Both the position numbers and the translations under genes were made by a program. Source: Arthrospira sp. PCC 9108 (GTDB taxonomy: Bacteria; Cyanobacteriota; Cyanobacteriia; Cyanobacteriales; Microcoleaceae). Taken from it: a stretch of DNA of 64,000 nucleotides. The notes under the pieces are model-generated. The model did no database searches. It saw only the letters and a program-made list of their open reading frames with translations, and was not told where the DNA came from. Location of the stretch: contig CP066886.1 in assembly GCA_016745315.1 (NCBI GenBank), positions 2,325,501 through 2,389,500 on the forward strand, written 5' to 3'. Shown in pieces: positions 1 to 10,257 of this stretch (positions are counted from its first letter, which is position 1; the number at the start of each line of letters is the position of its first letter).

Positions 1-117
1 AACCGCAAGTCTTAGAGGATGTGAGATGTGACCAGAAGCCAATGCCCAACTGTAATGGTAGGGATATGCTAACGGGTCACGGTTTGATTGTAAAGAATAG
101 AGTCTAGTAGGAGTACT

Positions 118-192
118 ATGACGAAAGCGAGTTTAAAGAAAGGATTTGAGAAATCAAAACCAATCAAGACTACGAAGAATGTATGGAAACAA
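118..192 (+). pseudogene. L0 intron-encoded RT, first exon (25 codons)
   Basis: ATG at 118 opens the N terminus of a group II intron reverse transcriptase/maturase, close to the paralog starting at 865. It runs 25 codons to ...TGG AAA CAA and is interrupted by intron L1 at 193. Joining to 8523 restores the frame as W-K-Q-I-P-W-A-K-V-Q, matching uninterrupted paralogs. This segment is too short to be called alone; the intact paralogs define it. Confidence 0.75.
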
Positions 193-864
193 GTGCGAGA
201 CGTTCAGGCATCAAATAGGGCTGCAATGCCCGAAATAACTGCCTGGTGAGGATTTCAACCCTTTGGTTTAATATAAGGAACGCACTCCTGACCATCCTCA
301 TAACTGTTTATATGTCCCGACGTTTGGAAAATTCAAACAAGGCAGGGAACTCAAGGTCATAAACAAACTGAGAAATCAGGGAGTAGAGAGTAACGGCGAT
401 AGCCACCCCCAGTTTCAGGAATCACAACCCGTCAGATAGAAGCGGGAACGGAAGGCGTGAAGTAGAACCTACTACCAGACGCGACCACTGCCAACCATCC
501 ATGACTAAGGAAATCTGAATGTTCCAACTTGAACCATCGTTAATACGAAGCAGCGAAATAGGTTGACACGCTGCGTTCAAAAGAGCAAGGGGAAAAGAAG
601 AGGTTTTTGTTTACCATATTCACAGACCTTTAAAAAGTACCCCGGTGGAAAGGACAAGTCTACAGATGGAATGCCCATATAAACGGAACGTTTTAAGTCC
701 TCCTAGACTCTGATTATCTGGTCGAGATATCAGTAGGAATAAGTGTAACCGCAAGTCTTAGAGGATGTGAGATGTGACCAGAAGCCAACGCCCTATTGTA
801 ATGATAGGGATATGCTAACGGGTCACGCTTTGAATGTAAGAAGTAGAGTCTAGTAGGTGTATAG

Positions 865-1432
865 ATGGCGATAGCGAGTTTAAAGAAAGGATTTGAGAAA
901 TCAAAACCAATCAAGACTACGACCAACACATGGAAGACAATCCCATGGGCGAAAGTTCAGCGGAAAGTTTTCAAGCTCCAAAAGAGTATATTTCAAGCAG
1001 CTAAATCGGGACAGGATGCAAAGGCTAGAAGGTGGCAACGTCTATTGGTGAAATCATATTATGCCCGACTCTTAGCAGTACGGCGAGTGACTCAAGATAA
1101 TCAAGGCAAGAAAACTGCCGGAGTTGATGGAATGAGAGCAATCTCTCCAAGGCAAAGGTTTGAACTTGTTGAGAACATTAAGGGAAACCTCAAAGCAAAA
1201 CCGCTGCGACGGGTGTGGATACCAAAACCTGGCAGGGATGAAAACGCCCTTTGGAATACCCACAATCCAAGACAGAGCAAGGCAAGCCTTGGTTAAGTCG
1301 GCTCTCGAACCGAATGGGAATCAAGATTTGAAGGCACTAGCTATGGGTTTCGACCTGGTCGGTCTGCCCAAGATGCAATTGGTAGAATCTATACTGCCAT
1401 AAATAAAGGAAACTACTATGTACTTGATGCGG
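865..1432 (+). pseudogene. L1 intron-encoded RT, N-terminal part
   Basis: ATG at 865 with typical MAIASLKKGF start gives RT0/RT1 and finger motifs (AGVDGM, LKAKPLRRVWIPKPGRDE). The frame fails near 1241, where the A run after GRDE is shortened, and near 1310, where a base is missing from the codons for EPEW. The segment ends at motif A (...LDAD) where L2 inserts. Compared with paralogs, the losses are single bases at homopolymers, so sequence error is a real alternative to decay. Confidence 0.7.
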
Positions 1433-2624
1433 GTGCGAGACGTTCGGTATGAAATAGGGCTTAAATGCCCGAAATAACTACCCGGTGAGGATTCCAGCTC
1501 CGAATCTGGATATAAGGAGACCTCTCCTGACCATCCTCATAACTGATTATATGTCCCGACGCTTAGGTAACTAAGCAAGGCAGGGAACTCAAGGTCATAA
1601 ACGAACTGAGAAATCAGGGAGTAGAGAGTAACGGCGATAGCCACCCCAGTTTTGGAAATCATAACTCCAGGATAGAAGCGGGAACGGAAGGCGTGAGGTA
1701 GAACCTACCACCAAGACGCGACACTGCCAACCATCTATGATTAGGAAGACGAATGTCCGACTTGAACATCGTAAAGCACGAGCAGCGAAATAGGTTGACA
1801 CGCTGCGGCCAAAAGGGCAGGGGAAAAGTGGGGATTCTGCATTCTACCCACACAGACTTTAGAAGTACCCGGTCGATAGGAAAATCTAACGATGGAATGC
1901 CCATATAATCGGAACGTTGGTGCGAGACGTTCAGGCATAAAATAAGGTTGAAATACCTGAAATAACCGCCTGGTGGGGACTTAAACCCTTGGCTGAATAT
2001 AAGGAGATCTTCCTGACCATCCTCATAACTGTTTATATGTCCAACGATTAGTATCCACGATACAAATCAAGGCAGGGAACCAAGGTCAAAACAACTAACT
2101 CATACAAATTACTTATACAAATTCTACAAATAGATAAGTAGAAGTTAGAGAGTCAGGGTAACGGCGATAGCACCCCAGTTTTGGGAATCACAACCCAGGA
2201 TTGAAGCGGGGAACGGAAGGCTCCAAGGTGTAACCCAACCAGAATCGAGACCACTGCAACCATCCATGATTAGGGAACCGAATGTCCGGCTTGAACCATC
2301 GTAATGATTGGGCAGCGAAACAGGTTGATACGCTGCGCTCAAAAGAGCAAAGGGAAAAGTAGGAACTTCAATGTCATAACTACACAGACCTTTAAAAGTA
2401 CCCCGGTGGAAAGGACAAATCTAAAGATGGAATGCCCATATAAACGGAACGTTTTAACCCCTCTTGGGCTCTGACAATCTGGTCGAGAGAGTCAGTAGTG
2501 AAAGTGTAAGCGCAAGCCCATTAGGGGGTGAGATGTGACCAGAAGCCAATGCCCGACTGTAATGGTAGGGATATGCTAACAGGTCACGGTTTGATTGTAA
2601 GAATAGAGTCTAGTAGGTGTACAA

Positions 2625-4467
2625 ATGGCGATAGCGAGTTTAAAGAAAGGATTTGGCAAGCCCAAACCAATCAAGACTACGAACAACGCATGGAAGGCCA
2701 TCCCATGGACTAAGGTTCAACGGAAAGTTTTCAAGCTCCAAAAGAGTATATTTCAAGCAGCTAAATCGGGACAGGACGCAAAGGTAAGAAGGCTGCAACG
2801 TCTATTGGTGAAATCATATTATGCCCGACTCTTAGCAGTGCGACTGTAGGGGCGGGTTCCACGGTCAGCCATGCTTCCCAACAGTCAGCTTAATAAACCC
2901 GCCCCCCAAGCGGGTCAAGGCAAAAAGACGGTTGGAGTAGATGGTGTGATAGCAATATCCCCTAAACAAAGGCTAGAAATGACCGAGAAAATCAAAGGAA
3001 ACCTCAAAGCAAAACCACTGCGAAGGGTGTGGATTCCAAAACCTGGTAGGGATGAAAAAAGCTGGAATAGGAATTCCCACAATCCAAGATAGAGCCAGGC
3101 AAGCCTTGGTTAAGTCGGCACTTGAGCCCGAATGGGAGTCAAGATTTGAGGGCACTAGCTATGGGTTCCGTCCCGGACGGTCAGCCCAGGACGCAATTGG
3201 TAGAATTTACACTGCCATAAATCAAGGACAATACTATGTACTTGATGCAGATATAGCGAAATGCTCTTACCGTGAACCATGATTATCTACTGTCCAAAAT
3301 TCATTGTCCAAGCTGCCTAAAAAGAGACCTGAAACAATGGCTCAAAGCAGGCGTGCTAGATAACGGTGTATTTGAGGATACAGAAGCAGGGACACCCCAG
3401 GGAGGGGTAATAAGTCCAATACTCGCCAACATCGCACTGCTGGGAGTAGAAAGGCTAGTTAAAGGAATGTATCCAAATAAAGGCACAGCCACTCAGGTGA
3501 ACCTTATAAGATATGCCGATGATTTTGTGGTCATCTCCAAAGACCTAGGAATCATTGAACAGTGCCAAACTGCTATCACCAAATGGTTAAAACCTAGGTA
3601 GGATTAGAGATTAAACCCGAAAAGACTCGAATTGGTCACACACTCAAACCTATTGAGTATAATGGCAAAACAGAAGAACCTGGGTTTGATTTTCTCGGAT
3701 TCAATATCAGGCAATACCCAGTAGGAAAATACAAGTCTGGAAAAACAGGGGGATATAAGAGTCGATTAATCGGACATAAAACCCACATAAAACCCAGCCA
3801 AAAAGCAGTTGTTGCCCACACAGAAGTGATAAAAGGTGTAATTAAACGACATAAGACAGCACCTCAATCAGCCCTGATAAGTAGACTAAACCCAATTATA
3901 AGAGGATGGGCAAACTATTACTCAGCAGTAGTCTCAACAGAGACCTTCAATAAGCTAGATAATACAATCTGGCAAATGTTAAGGGCATGGACAGTATCAA
4001 GATGCGGAAAGGCAAGTTACAAAAAGCTAAGTAATTATTTCAGACATGGAACAATTAAACTTAGCAATGGGAAAGAAAGACACGAAAATTGGCTATTCCA
4101 AACCAAAGATGGGATACATCTATTCAAACACATCTGGACCCCAATTGTCAGACACACCCTAATACGCCCCGACGCAACACTTTATGACGGAAATTGGACT
4201 TACTGGGCCACCAGGAAAGGACAAGCAATCGACACGCCAATTAGGGTAGCAAAACTACTCAAAAAACCAAAAGGTAGATGTACCTGGTGCGGGCAATTCT
4301 TTACCCCATCAGATTTAATTGAAGTAGACCACATTGTACCTAGAAGCCAAGGCGGAAAGGATGAATACAAGAATCTTCAATTATTACATCGCCATTGTCA
4401 CGATGATAAAACAGCTCTTGATGAAAGAGATGTTGCTGTACTCTTAACAAAGAGACGGTCAAACTAG
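2625..4467 (+). pseudogene. L3 intron-encoded RT/maturase/HNH, broken in four places
   Basis: The product would be a reverse transcriptase with maturase (X) and HNH endonuclease domains for intron splicing and retrohoming. Seen in order: N-terminal RT (2625-2849), a stop created by a 63 bp repeat insertion (2846-2908), a +1 shift at an A6 run (about 3055), loss of the FDRIN segment after motif A (about 3262-3275), RT core with YADD (about 3513), a two-base frameshift at about 3596, maturase region, and C-terminal CTWCGQ...VDHIVPRS zinc/HNH motif. The first three lesions are shared with other copies; the one at 3596 is absent from the twin at 58220. Confidence 0.8.
2846..2908 (+). repeat. GGGCGGGTT-ended short repeat inserted in L3 RT gene
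   Basis: The sequence begins GTAGGGGCGGGTTCC and ends AAACCCGCCCCCC, so its ends are complementary. It replaces the codons after AVR in the RT gene and introduces TAG. Copies lie at the same RT position at 8669 and 57794, and related units form the array at 40548-41640. It looks like a small non-autonomous repeat; no transposase is visible. Confidence 0.75.
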
Positions 4468-4917
4468 GAGCCGTATGAGGTGAAAGTCTCATGTACGGTT
4501 CTGCTGCTGAATGGGAGGGGTAGACCGTGAGGTTTATCTCGACCCCTAATTAACCCCTCTAATGCTCTGCCCATAAACAAGTGAGTAATGCAATTCACAA
4601 GGCTAGTGAAAAATGTAAGCGCATGCTTAGAGGGCTAAGGATGTGACCAGAAGCTAAAGCCCAATTGTCATGGTGGGGATATGCCCAATTGTCACGGTGT
4701 GGATATAGATACTGCGGTCAGTAAGAGTATAATGGCGAGGACGAGTTGAAAGACTACGTGCTGCATATAGCTCTGAACATCGAAGTAAAAAGCAGGTCTG
4801 TTGATTCTGCTCCTTTGACAAAACAGGGTATCCACACCAGGAGCCGTATGAAGGGAAACTTTCACGTATGGTTCTGAATGGGAGGGGATGGTGGTGACTC
4901 CATTCTCGACCCCTAAC

Positions 4918-6118
4918 ATATAGCCAAATGCTCTTACCGTGAACCATGAATACCTACTGTCCAAAATTCATTGTCCAAGCAGCCTGAAGAGAGACCTGAA
5001 ACAATGGCTCAAAGCGGGTGTGCTAGATAACGGCGTATTCGAGGATACAGAAACAGGGACACCCCAAGGAGGGGTAATAAGTCCACTCCTAGCTAACATC
5101 GCACTGGATGGTATGGAGAGGCTAGTAAAAGGAATGTATCCAAATAAAGGAACAACCACACAGGGAAACCTTATAAGATACGCCGATGATTTTGTGGTTA
5201 TATCAAAAGACCTTAAAATCATTGAACAGTGCAAAACTGCAATTTCTGAATGGTTAAAACCTGTAGGACTAGAGATTAAACCTGAAAAAACTCGAATCTG
5301 CCATACGCTCAATCCTATTGAGTATAACGGTAAAACTGAAGAACCAGGGTTTGATTTTCTAGGATTCAATATCAGGCAATATCCGGTAGGAAAATATAAG
5401 TCTGGGAAAACCGGGGGAATGGCAAGACGATTAATCGGTCACAAAACCTGCATAAAACCCAGCAATAAAGCATTTAAAGCCCACATAGAAGTGATTAAAG
5501 GTGCAATTAAACAACTTAAAACAGCACCTCAGTCAGCCCTGATAAGCAAAATAAACCCGATTATTCGAGGATGGTCAAACTATTATTCAGCGGTAGTCTC
5601 AACAGAGACCTTCGTTAAGCTAGACAATATAATATGGCTAATGTTAAGGGCATGGACAAAATCAAGATGCGGAAAGGCAAATCACGAAAAGCTAAGAAAC
5701 TATTTCAGACATGAAACGGTTAAACTTAGCAATGGGAAAGAAAGACATGAATCTTGGTTGTTCAAGACTAAAGATGGACTTCAACTATGGAAACATAATT
5801 GGACTCCGATTGTCAGACACACCCTAATACGCCCTGATGCAACACCATACGACGGAAACTGGACTTACTGGGCAACCAGAAAAGGACAAGCAATCGACAC
5901 GCCAATTAGGGTAGCAAAACTACTCAAAAAGCAAAAAGGTAGATGTACCTGGTGTGGACAGTATTTCGCACCATCGGATTTAGTTGAAGTAGACCACATT
6001 GTACCTCAAAGCCTAGGCGGAAAGGATGAATACAAAAACCTTCAGCTATTACATCGCCACACCCGCGATGATAAAACAGCTCTTGATGAAGAGAGGTTGC
6101 TGTACTCTTAACAAGGAG
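4918..6118 (+). pseudogene. L1 intron-encoded RT, C-terminal part
   Basis: This resumes the L1 RT after L2 with ATAGCCAAATGC, then the CTCTTACCGTG lesion that removes FDRI and shifts frame. A GTG at 4939 opens a 390-codon frame with NHEYLLSKIHC, GTPQGG, YADD, the maturase region and the HNH motif (CTWCGQYF, VDHIVPQS). It runs into the ORF-less intron beginning at 6119, which cuts the last codons. The host C terminus resumes at 8434. Confidence 0.75.
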
Positions 6119-6371
6119 GTGCAAAACGTTCAGGCACGCGCATAGGGTTGCAATACCCGAAATAACTGCTCGGTGGGACTTCCACCCCTTGGTGGAATAT
6201 AGGGAGTCGCTTCCCTGACCATCCCATAACTGTTTATATGTCCCGACGCTTAGAGAAATCTAAGCAAGGCAGGGGACTCAAGGTCAAGACAGAACGCTTG
6301 AACGGTGGGAGTTGTGACCCACCTAGTATAGCATGAAGTTGAGAGTAACGGCAATAGCCACCCCCAATTTT

Positions 6372-7792
6372 CAGCAATTCTCATTTTGGAAATTCAACTG
6401 CTATCGGGTGGGATGTCTAACTCGAGACCCTCAAGCATAAAGGTCAGAAGGTGGTCCCAACTGTCGAAGTACAGTCTGGGTAAGCGCGCGCAAATCATTA
6501 AAGAAGGTTTGGCGCTTCGGTAAGTGCGCTCGTAGCAACTGGTACTTGTTATCGAGCAACTCCTGCAGGGTGTGGAAGAGCAGCGAGAGGATGTTGATGG
6601 TCCGGAGCAAGGAAGAAAGATGCTGCTTGTCATGGCCAAAATTGTGTTCGAGATGGTAGCCCTTGGTCTTGAGAGTGTTGTTGTTCTCATTCTCAACTTT
6701 CCAACGAGTCAGCCCGGCCCGAACCACCTCGGCTACATTCTCATCGCTGAGAGGATAATTCGTGGCTAAGGAGTTGTGATAGGTTACCTGGCCATCAGCG
6801 GTGGTGACAGTAAGTTCGCACCAGTTAACCAACAGCGCCTCATCGCTATCTTTGAGGGGGACTCCGTTGAGATAGCGGTAGGTATAGGTTTTCTCGACTT
6901 TACCAGTCCACTTCTTGGTCGTGAGGGTCGGGAGTTCGATGCCCTCTAGGTGTTCATAGAGGGTAGTATGAGACTCGGGGCGACAGACGACGATGAAGTT
7001 AAGTTGCTGCTCTAAAAACTGCTGACACAACGGTTGGTGGCAATAGAGGTCATCCCCTCAAACCGTGACATTCAAAGCCCTCAAGCATTGTTCTTGCCTC
7101 GATAGCCAGCGTTTGGCGGCGGCATTCTCACAGTCTTGCTTATCATGACCATCTTGGGGCACGATAAATTCGGGGACTAAGGGAATCACATGATTCTGTC
7201 CCGGACAGACGATGACTGGAGTGACAACACTATGGAAGTAATGGGTTTTTCCTGACTTCTGGGTGCGCGTTGAACAGTGGGGACAGTGAATTTGGTCGGA
7301 ACTGAAGTATTCGGGGTAGCCATCCAACGCGACTAATAGACTGTCCCCTAGGCAACGGAAGTCTTCTAACTGCCCCTGGGCTTCCAAGACTTGTAGGATA
7401 TCCTCAAACACTGGAAACAGGTGCTCTGGGGACACGGCATCTAATAAGTCCCGAATCTGGTTATCACAGGGAATTCGATGAACTCCAAACAGACTTTGGG
7501 CATTGCTCTTGCCTTTACTCCCCTCCATCAGACGTTGATAAGCCAGAAACGACGGAGTTTGAGTAAAAAACACACTAAACGCACTTAAAGCGGCATCCTC
7601 CATTCCATAGCGGCGATTTTTACCCCGGCGCTTGTCCGGTAGCGATGACAAGCACTGGCGGAAAGAACCGACTAGAGTCTCAAAGCCACCTGGCTTTTTC
7701 AACGGCTCTGGCGCTCCTGGGTTTCTTGGATGTCATTACGATACAGGGATGCTGGGGACTTGAACAGGTTTTCGCCAAAATGAGAATTGCTG
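6372..7792 (-). mobile_element. Insertion sequence (1421 bp) in L2' domain I
   Basis: The ends are perfect 18 bp inverted repeats (CAGCAATTCTCATTTTGG and its complement), flanked by a 9 bp target duplication CCCAATTTT at 6363-6371 and 7793-7801. One DDE-type transposase gene lies on the minus strand and is interrupted by an in-frame stop. The family is uncertain (IS4 or ISNCY-like). Confidence 0.85.
6431..7702 (-). pseudogene. DDE transposase with one in-frame TGA
   Basis: The frame reads from 7702 to 6431. A single TGA near 7058 separates a 214-codon N-terminal part from the rest, and the same frame continues directly as GDDLYCHQPLCQQF, a DDE-family second-aspartate region. Without the stop the protein would be about 423 residues. 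The N-terminal part has two CxxC-like pairs (IHCPHC). The C-terminal part has the RWKVENENNNTLK segment expected around the catalytic glutamate. It is probably inactive unless the stop is read through. Confidence 0.7.
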
Positions 7793-8522
7793 CCCAATTT
7801 TGGGAATCATAACCCCAGGATTGAAGCGGGGAACGGAAGGCGTGAAGTAGAACCTACTACCATATGCGACCACTGCCAACCATCCATGACTAAGGAAATC
7901 TGAATGTTCCGACTTGAACCACCGTCATAAGAAGGTAGCGAAACAGGTTGACACGCTGCGCTCAAAAGAGCAAGGGGAAAAGTAGGGGTTTCTCTTTACT
8001 ACCTACACAGACCTTTAAAATTACCCCGGTGGACAGGACAAGTCTAAAGATGGAATGCCCGTATAAACGGAACGTTTAAACCCCTTTTAGGCTCTCGGCA
8101 GGATGTACCTGCACAGTAGTGAAAAGTGTAAGCGTATACCTTTAAGGGGAAAGGATGTGGCTGAAAGCTAATGCCTAACTGTAATGGTTAGGATATGCCC
8201 ACTAGCCACGGTGTGGATATAGAGACCGCGACAATTAAGAGTTTTATGACGAGTGCGAGCTTAAAGACTACGAGGTTGTATATAGCTCCTAAAGTTGAGG
8301 TTACAAAGCGGGGGGTCGTAGCCCTGTTCCTACTGACAAATAGGGTATCTACATCAGGAGCCGTGTGCTGGGAAACTCGCAAGCACGGTTTGGAATTGGA
8401 GTTGGGGAAGGTGACTTCTCTTTCGACCATAACCAGTCAAATTAGGATCCGTATGAGGTGAAAGTCTCATGTACGGTTCTGAATGGGAGGGATAGACCGT
8501 GAGGTCTATCTCGACCCCTAAT

Positions 8523-10257
8523 ATCCCTTGGGCGAAAGTCCAGAGGAAAGTTTTCAAGCTCCAAAAGAGGATATTCCAAGCAGCTAAATCGGGACAGGAC
8601 GCGAAGGCAAGAAGGTGGCAACGTCTATTGGTAAAGTCATATGATGCCCGACTCTTAGCAGTGCGGCTGTAGGGGGCGGGTTCCACGGTCAGCCATGCTT
8701 CCCAACAGTCAGCTTAATAAACCCGCCCCCCAAGCGGGTCAAGGCAAGAAAACGGCTGGAGTTGATGGAATGAGAGCAATCTCTCCAAGACAAAGGTTTG
8801 AACTTGTGGAGAGCATTAAGGGAAACCTCAAAGCAAAACCACTGCGACGGGTGTGGATTCCAAAACCCGGCAGGGATGAAAAAAGCTGGAATAGGAATAC
8901 CCACAATCCAAGACAGAGCAAGGCAAGCCTTGGTTAAATCGGCTCTCGAACCTGAATGGGAATCGAGATTTGAAGGCACAAGCTATGGGTTCCGTCCCGG
9001 ACGGTCAGCCCAAGATGCAATTGGTATAATTTACAGTGCCATAAATCAAGGACAATACTATGTTCTCGATGCTGATATAGCAAAATGCTTTGACCGAATA
9101 AACCATGATTACCTACTGTCCAAAATTCATTGTCCAAGCAGCCTAAAGAGAGACCTAAAACAATGGCTCAAAGCGGGCGTGCTAGATAACGGCGTTTTCG
9201 ATGATACAGAAACAGGGACACCCCAAGGAGGGGTAATAAGTCCAATACTCGCCAACATCGCACTGTTGGGAATGGTTAGGTTCATAGAGACAATGTATCC
9301 TAAGAAAGCAAACAGAGCGCAGGCTACTGTTATAAGATACGCCGATGATTTTGTAGTGATATCCCCATCACTCGAAATCATTGAACAGTGCAAAACTGCT
9401 ATTTCCGAATGGTTAAAACCTGTGGGACTAGAAATAAAACCTGAAAAGACCCGAATCTGTCACACGCTCAAACCCATTGAGTACAATGGCAAAACAGAGG
9501 AGCCAGGATTTGATTTTCTAGGATTCAACATTAGGCAATATCCTGTTGGGAAATATAAATCTGGGAAAATAGGGGGAAGGACAAGCCGATTAATCGGTCA
9601 CAAAACCTGCATTAAACCCAGCAATAAAGCAGTTAAAGCCCACACAGAAGAGATTAAAGGTGCAATAAAACAACTTAAAACCGCACCCCAGTCAGCCCTG
9701 ATTAGCAGACTAAACCCGATTATTCGAGGATGGTCAAACTATTATTCAGCGGTAGTCTCAACAGAGACCTTCAATAAACTGGACAACAAAGTTTGGTTAA
9801 TGTTACGGGCATGGACAGTATCAAGATGCGGAAAGGCAAGCCACGATAAGCTAGGAAACTATTTCAGAAATGGAACGGTTAAACTTAGCAATGGGAAAGA
9901 AAGACATGAATCTTGGTTGTTCCAGACTAAGGATGGACTCACATTATGGCAACATAATTGGACTCCGATTGTCAGACATACCCTAGTGCGCCCTGACGCA
10001 ACACCATACGACGGAAACTGGACTTACTGGGCAACCAGACGAGGACAGGCAATTGAAACGCCTAATAGGGTAGCAAAACTACTCAAAAAGCAAAAAGGTA
10101 GGTGTACTTGGTGTGGACAGTATTTCGCGCCATCGGATTTAGTTGAAGTAGACCACATTGTACCTCGAAACCTCGGTAGAAAGGATGAATACAAAAATCT
10201 TCAACTATTACATCGCCACACCCGCGATAATAAGACGGCACTAGACAACGCCAACGC
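8523..10257 (+). pseudogene. L0 intron-encoded RT/maturase/HNH, main part with intact motif A
   Basis: The L0 RT resumes after L1. A repeat insertion at 8669-8732 adds a TAG, and an A6 run at about 8880 needs a +1 shift. From there one frame is open to 10257. It includes intact motif A (DADIAKCFDRIN), GTPQGG, YADD, the maturase region and HNH motif (CTWCGQYF...VDHIVPRN). This is the only copy in the window with the FDRI segment intact, so it is the best local candidate for a catalytic RT core. The antisense intron at 10258 removes the last few codons. Confidence 0.75.
8669..8732 (+). repeat. GGGCGGGTT-ended short repeat in L0 RT gene
   Basis: Same repeat and same RT position as at 2846, with one extra G in the opening run. 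It creates GTG CGG CTG TAG, ending the N-terminal RT frame. Shared position in three intron copies implies insertion in a common ancestor. Confidence 0.75.

Larger units (their letters stand above)
1920..4550 (+). mobile_element. Group II intron L3 (fourth level), inserted in domain I of L2
   Basis: It starts GTGCGAGACGTTCAGG at 1920 and ends ...CCCCTAAT at 4550, about 2.63 kb, with domain V at 4471-4505. Flanking bases (...GGAACGTTG and TAACCCCTCT...) rejoin to the domain I sequence seen uninterrupted elsewhere (for example near 2448). It encodes a broken RT/HNH protein at 2625-4467. The paralog at 56855-59496 is almost identical but has longer homopolymers in many places. Confidence 0.85.
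1433..4917 (+). mobile_element. ORF-less group II intron L2 (third level), inserted at RT motif A of L1
   Basis: It starts GTGCGAGACGTTCGG at 1433 and ends ...CCCCTAAC at 4917. The exons join as GAT GCG G|AT ATA GCC AAA TGC, encoding D-A-D-I-A-K-C, the catalytic motif A of the host intron's RT. Domain IV retains only a stub (ATGGCGAGGACGAGTTG near 4732) that resembles the start of the RT gene, so L2 is an ORF-deletion derivative needing a maturase in trans. L3 interrupts its domain I at 1919/4551. A nearly identical copy sits at the homologous position in another outer intron at 56358. Confidence 0.85.
6119..8433 (+). mobile_element. ORF-less group II intron L2' inserted just before L1 domain V, carrying an IS
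   Basis: It starts GTGCAAAACGTTCAGGC at 6119 and ends ...CGACCATAAC at 8433. The flanks rejoin as ACAAGGAG|CAGTCAAATTAGG, matching the RT 3' end of paralogs (for example 62723). Domain IV is a short stub like that of L2, with no RT. Domain V (8358-8391) has compensated changes in its stem. Domain I is interrupted by a 1421 bp IS at 6372-7792. It is a member of the same ORF-less subfamily as L2 but at a different site. Confidence 0.75.
193..8522 (+). mobile_element. Group II intron L1 (second level), inserted in the L0 RT gene
   Basis: The intron starts GTGCGAG at 193 and ends ...CCCCTAAT at 8522, with domain V at about 8449-8483. Removing it restores the L0 RT reading frame exactly, which fixes both ends. 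It carries its own RT/HNH gene (865 to 6118). That gene is broken by L2 at motif A (1432/4918) and by an ORF-less intron just before domain V (6118/8434). At about 8.3 kb it is three to four times a normal intron because of its passengers. Splicing would need ordered removal of L3, L2, the ORF-less intron and then L1. Confidence 0.85.
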
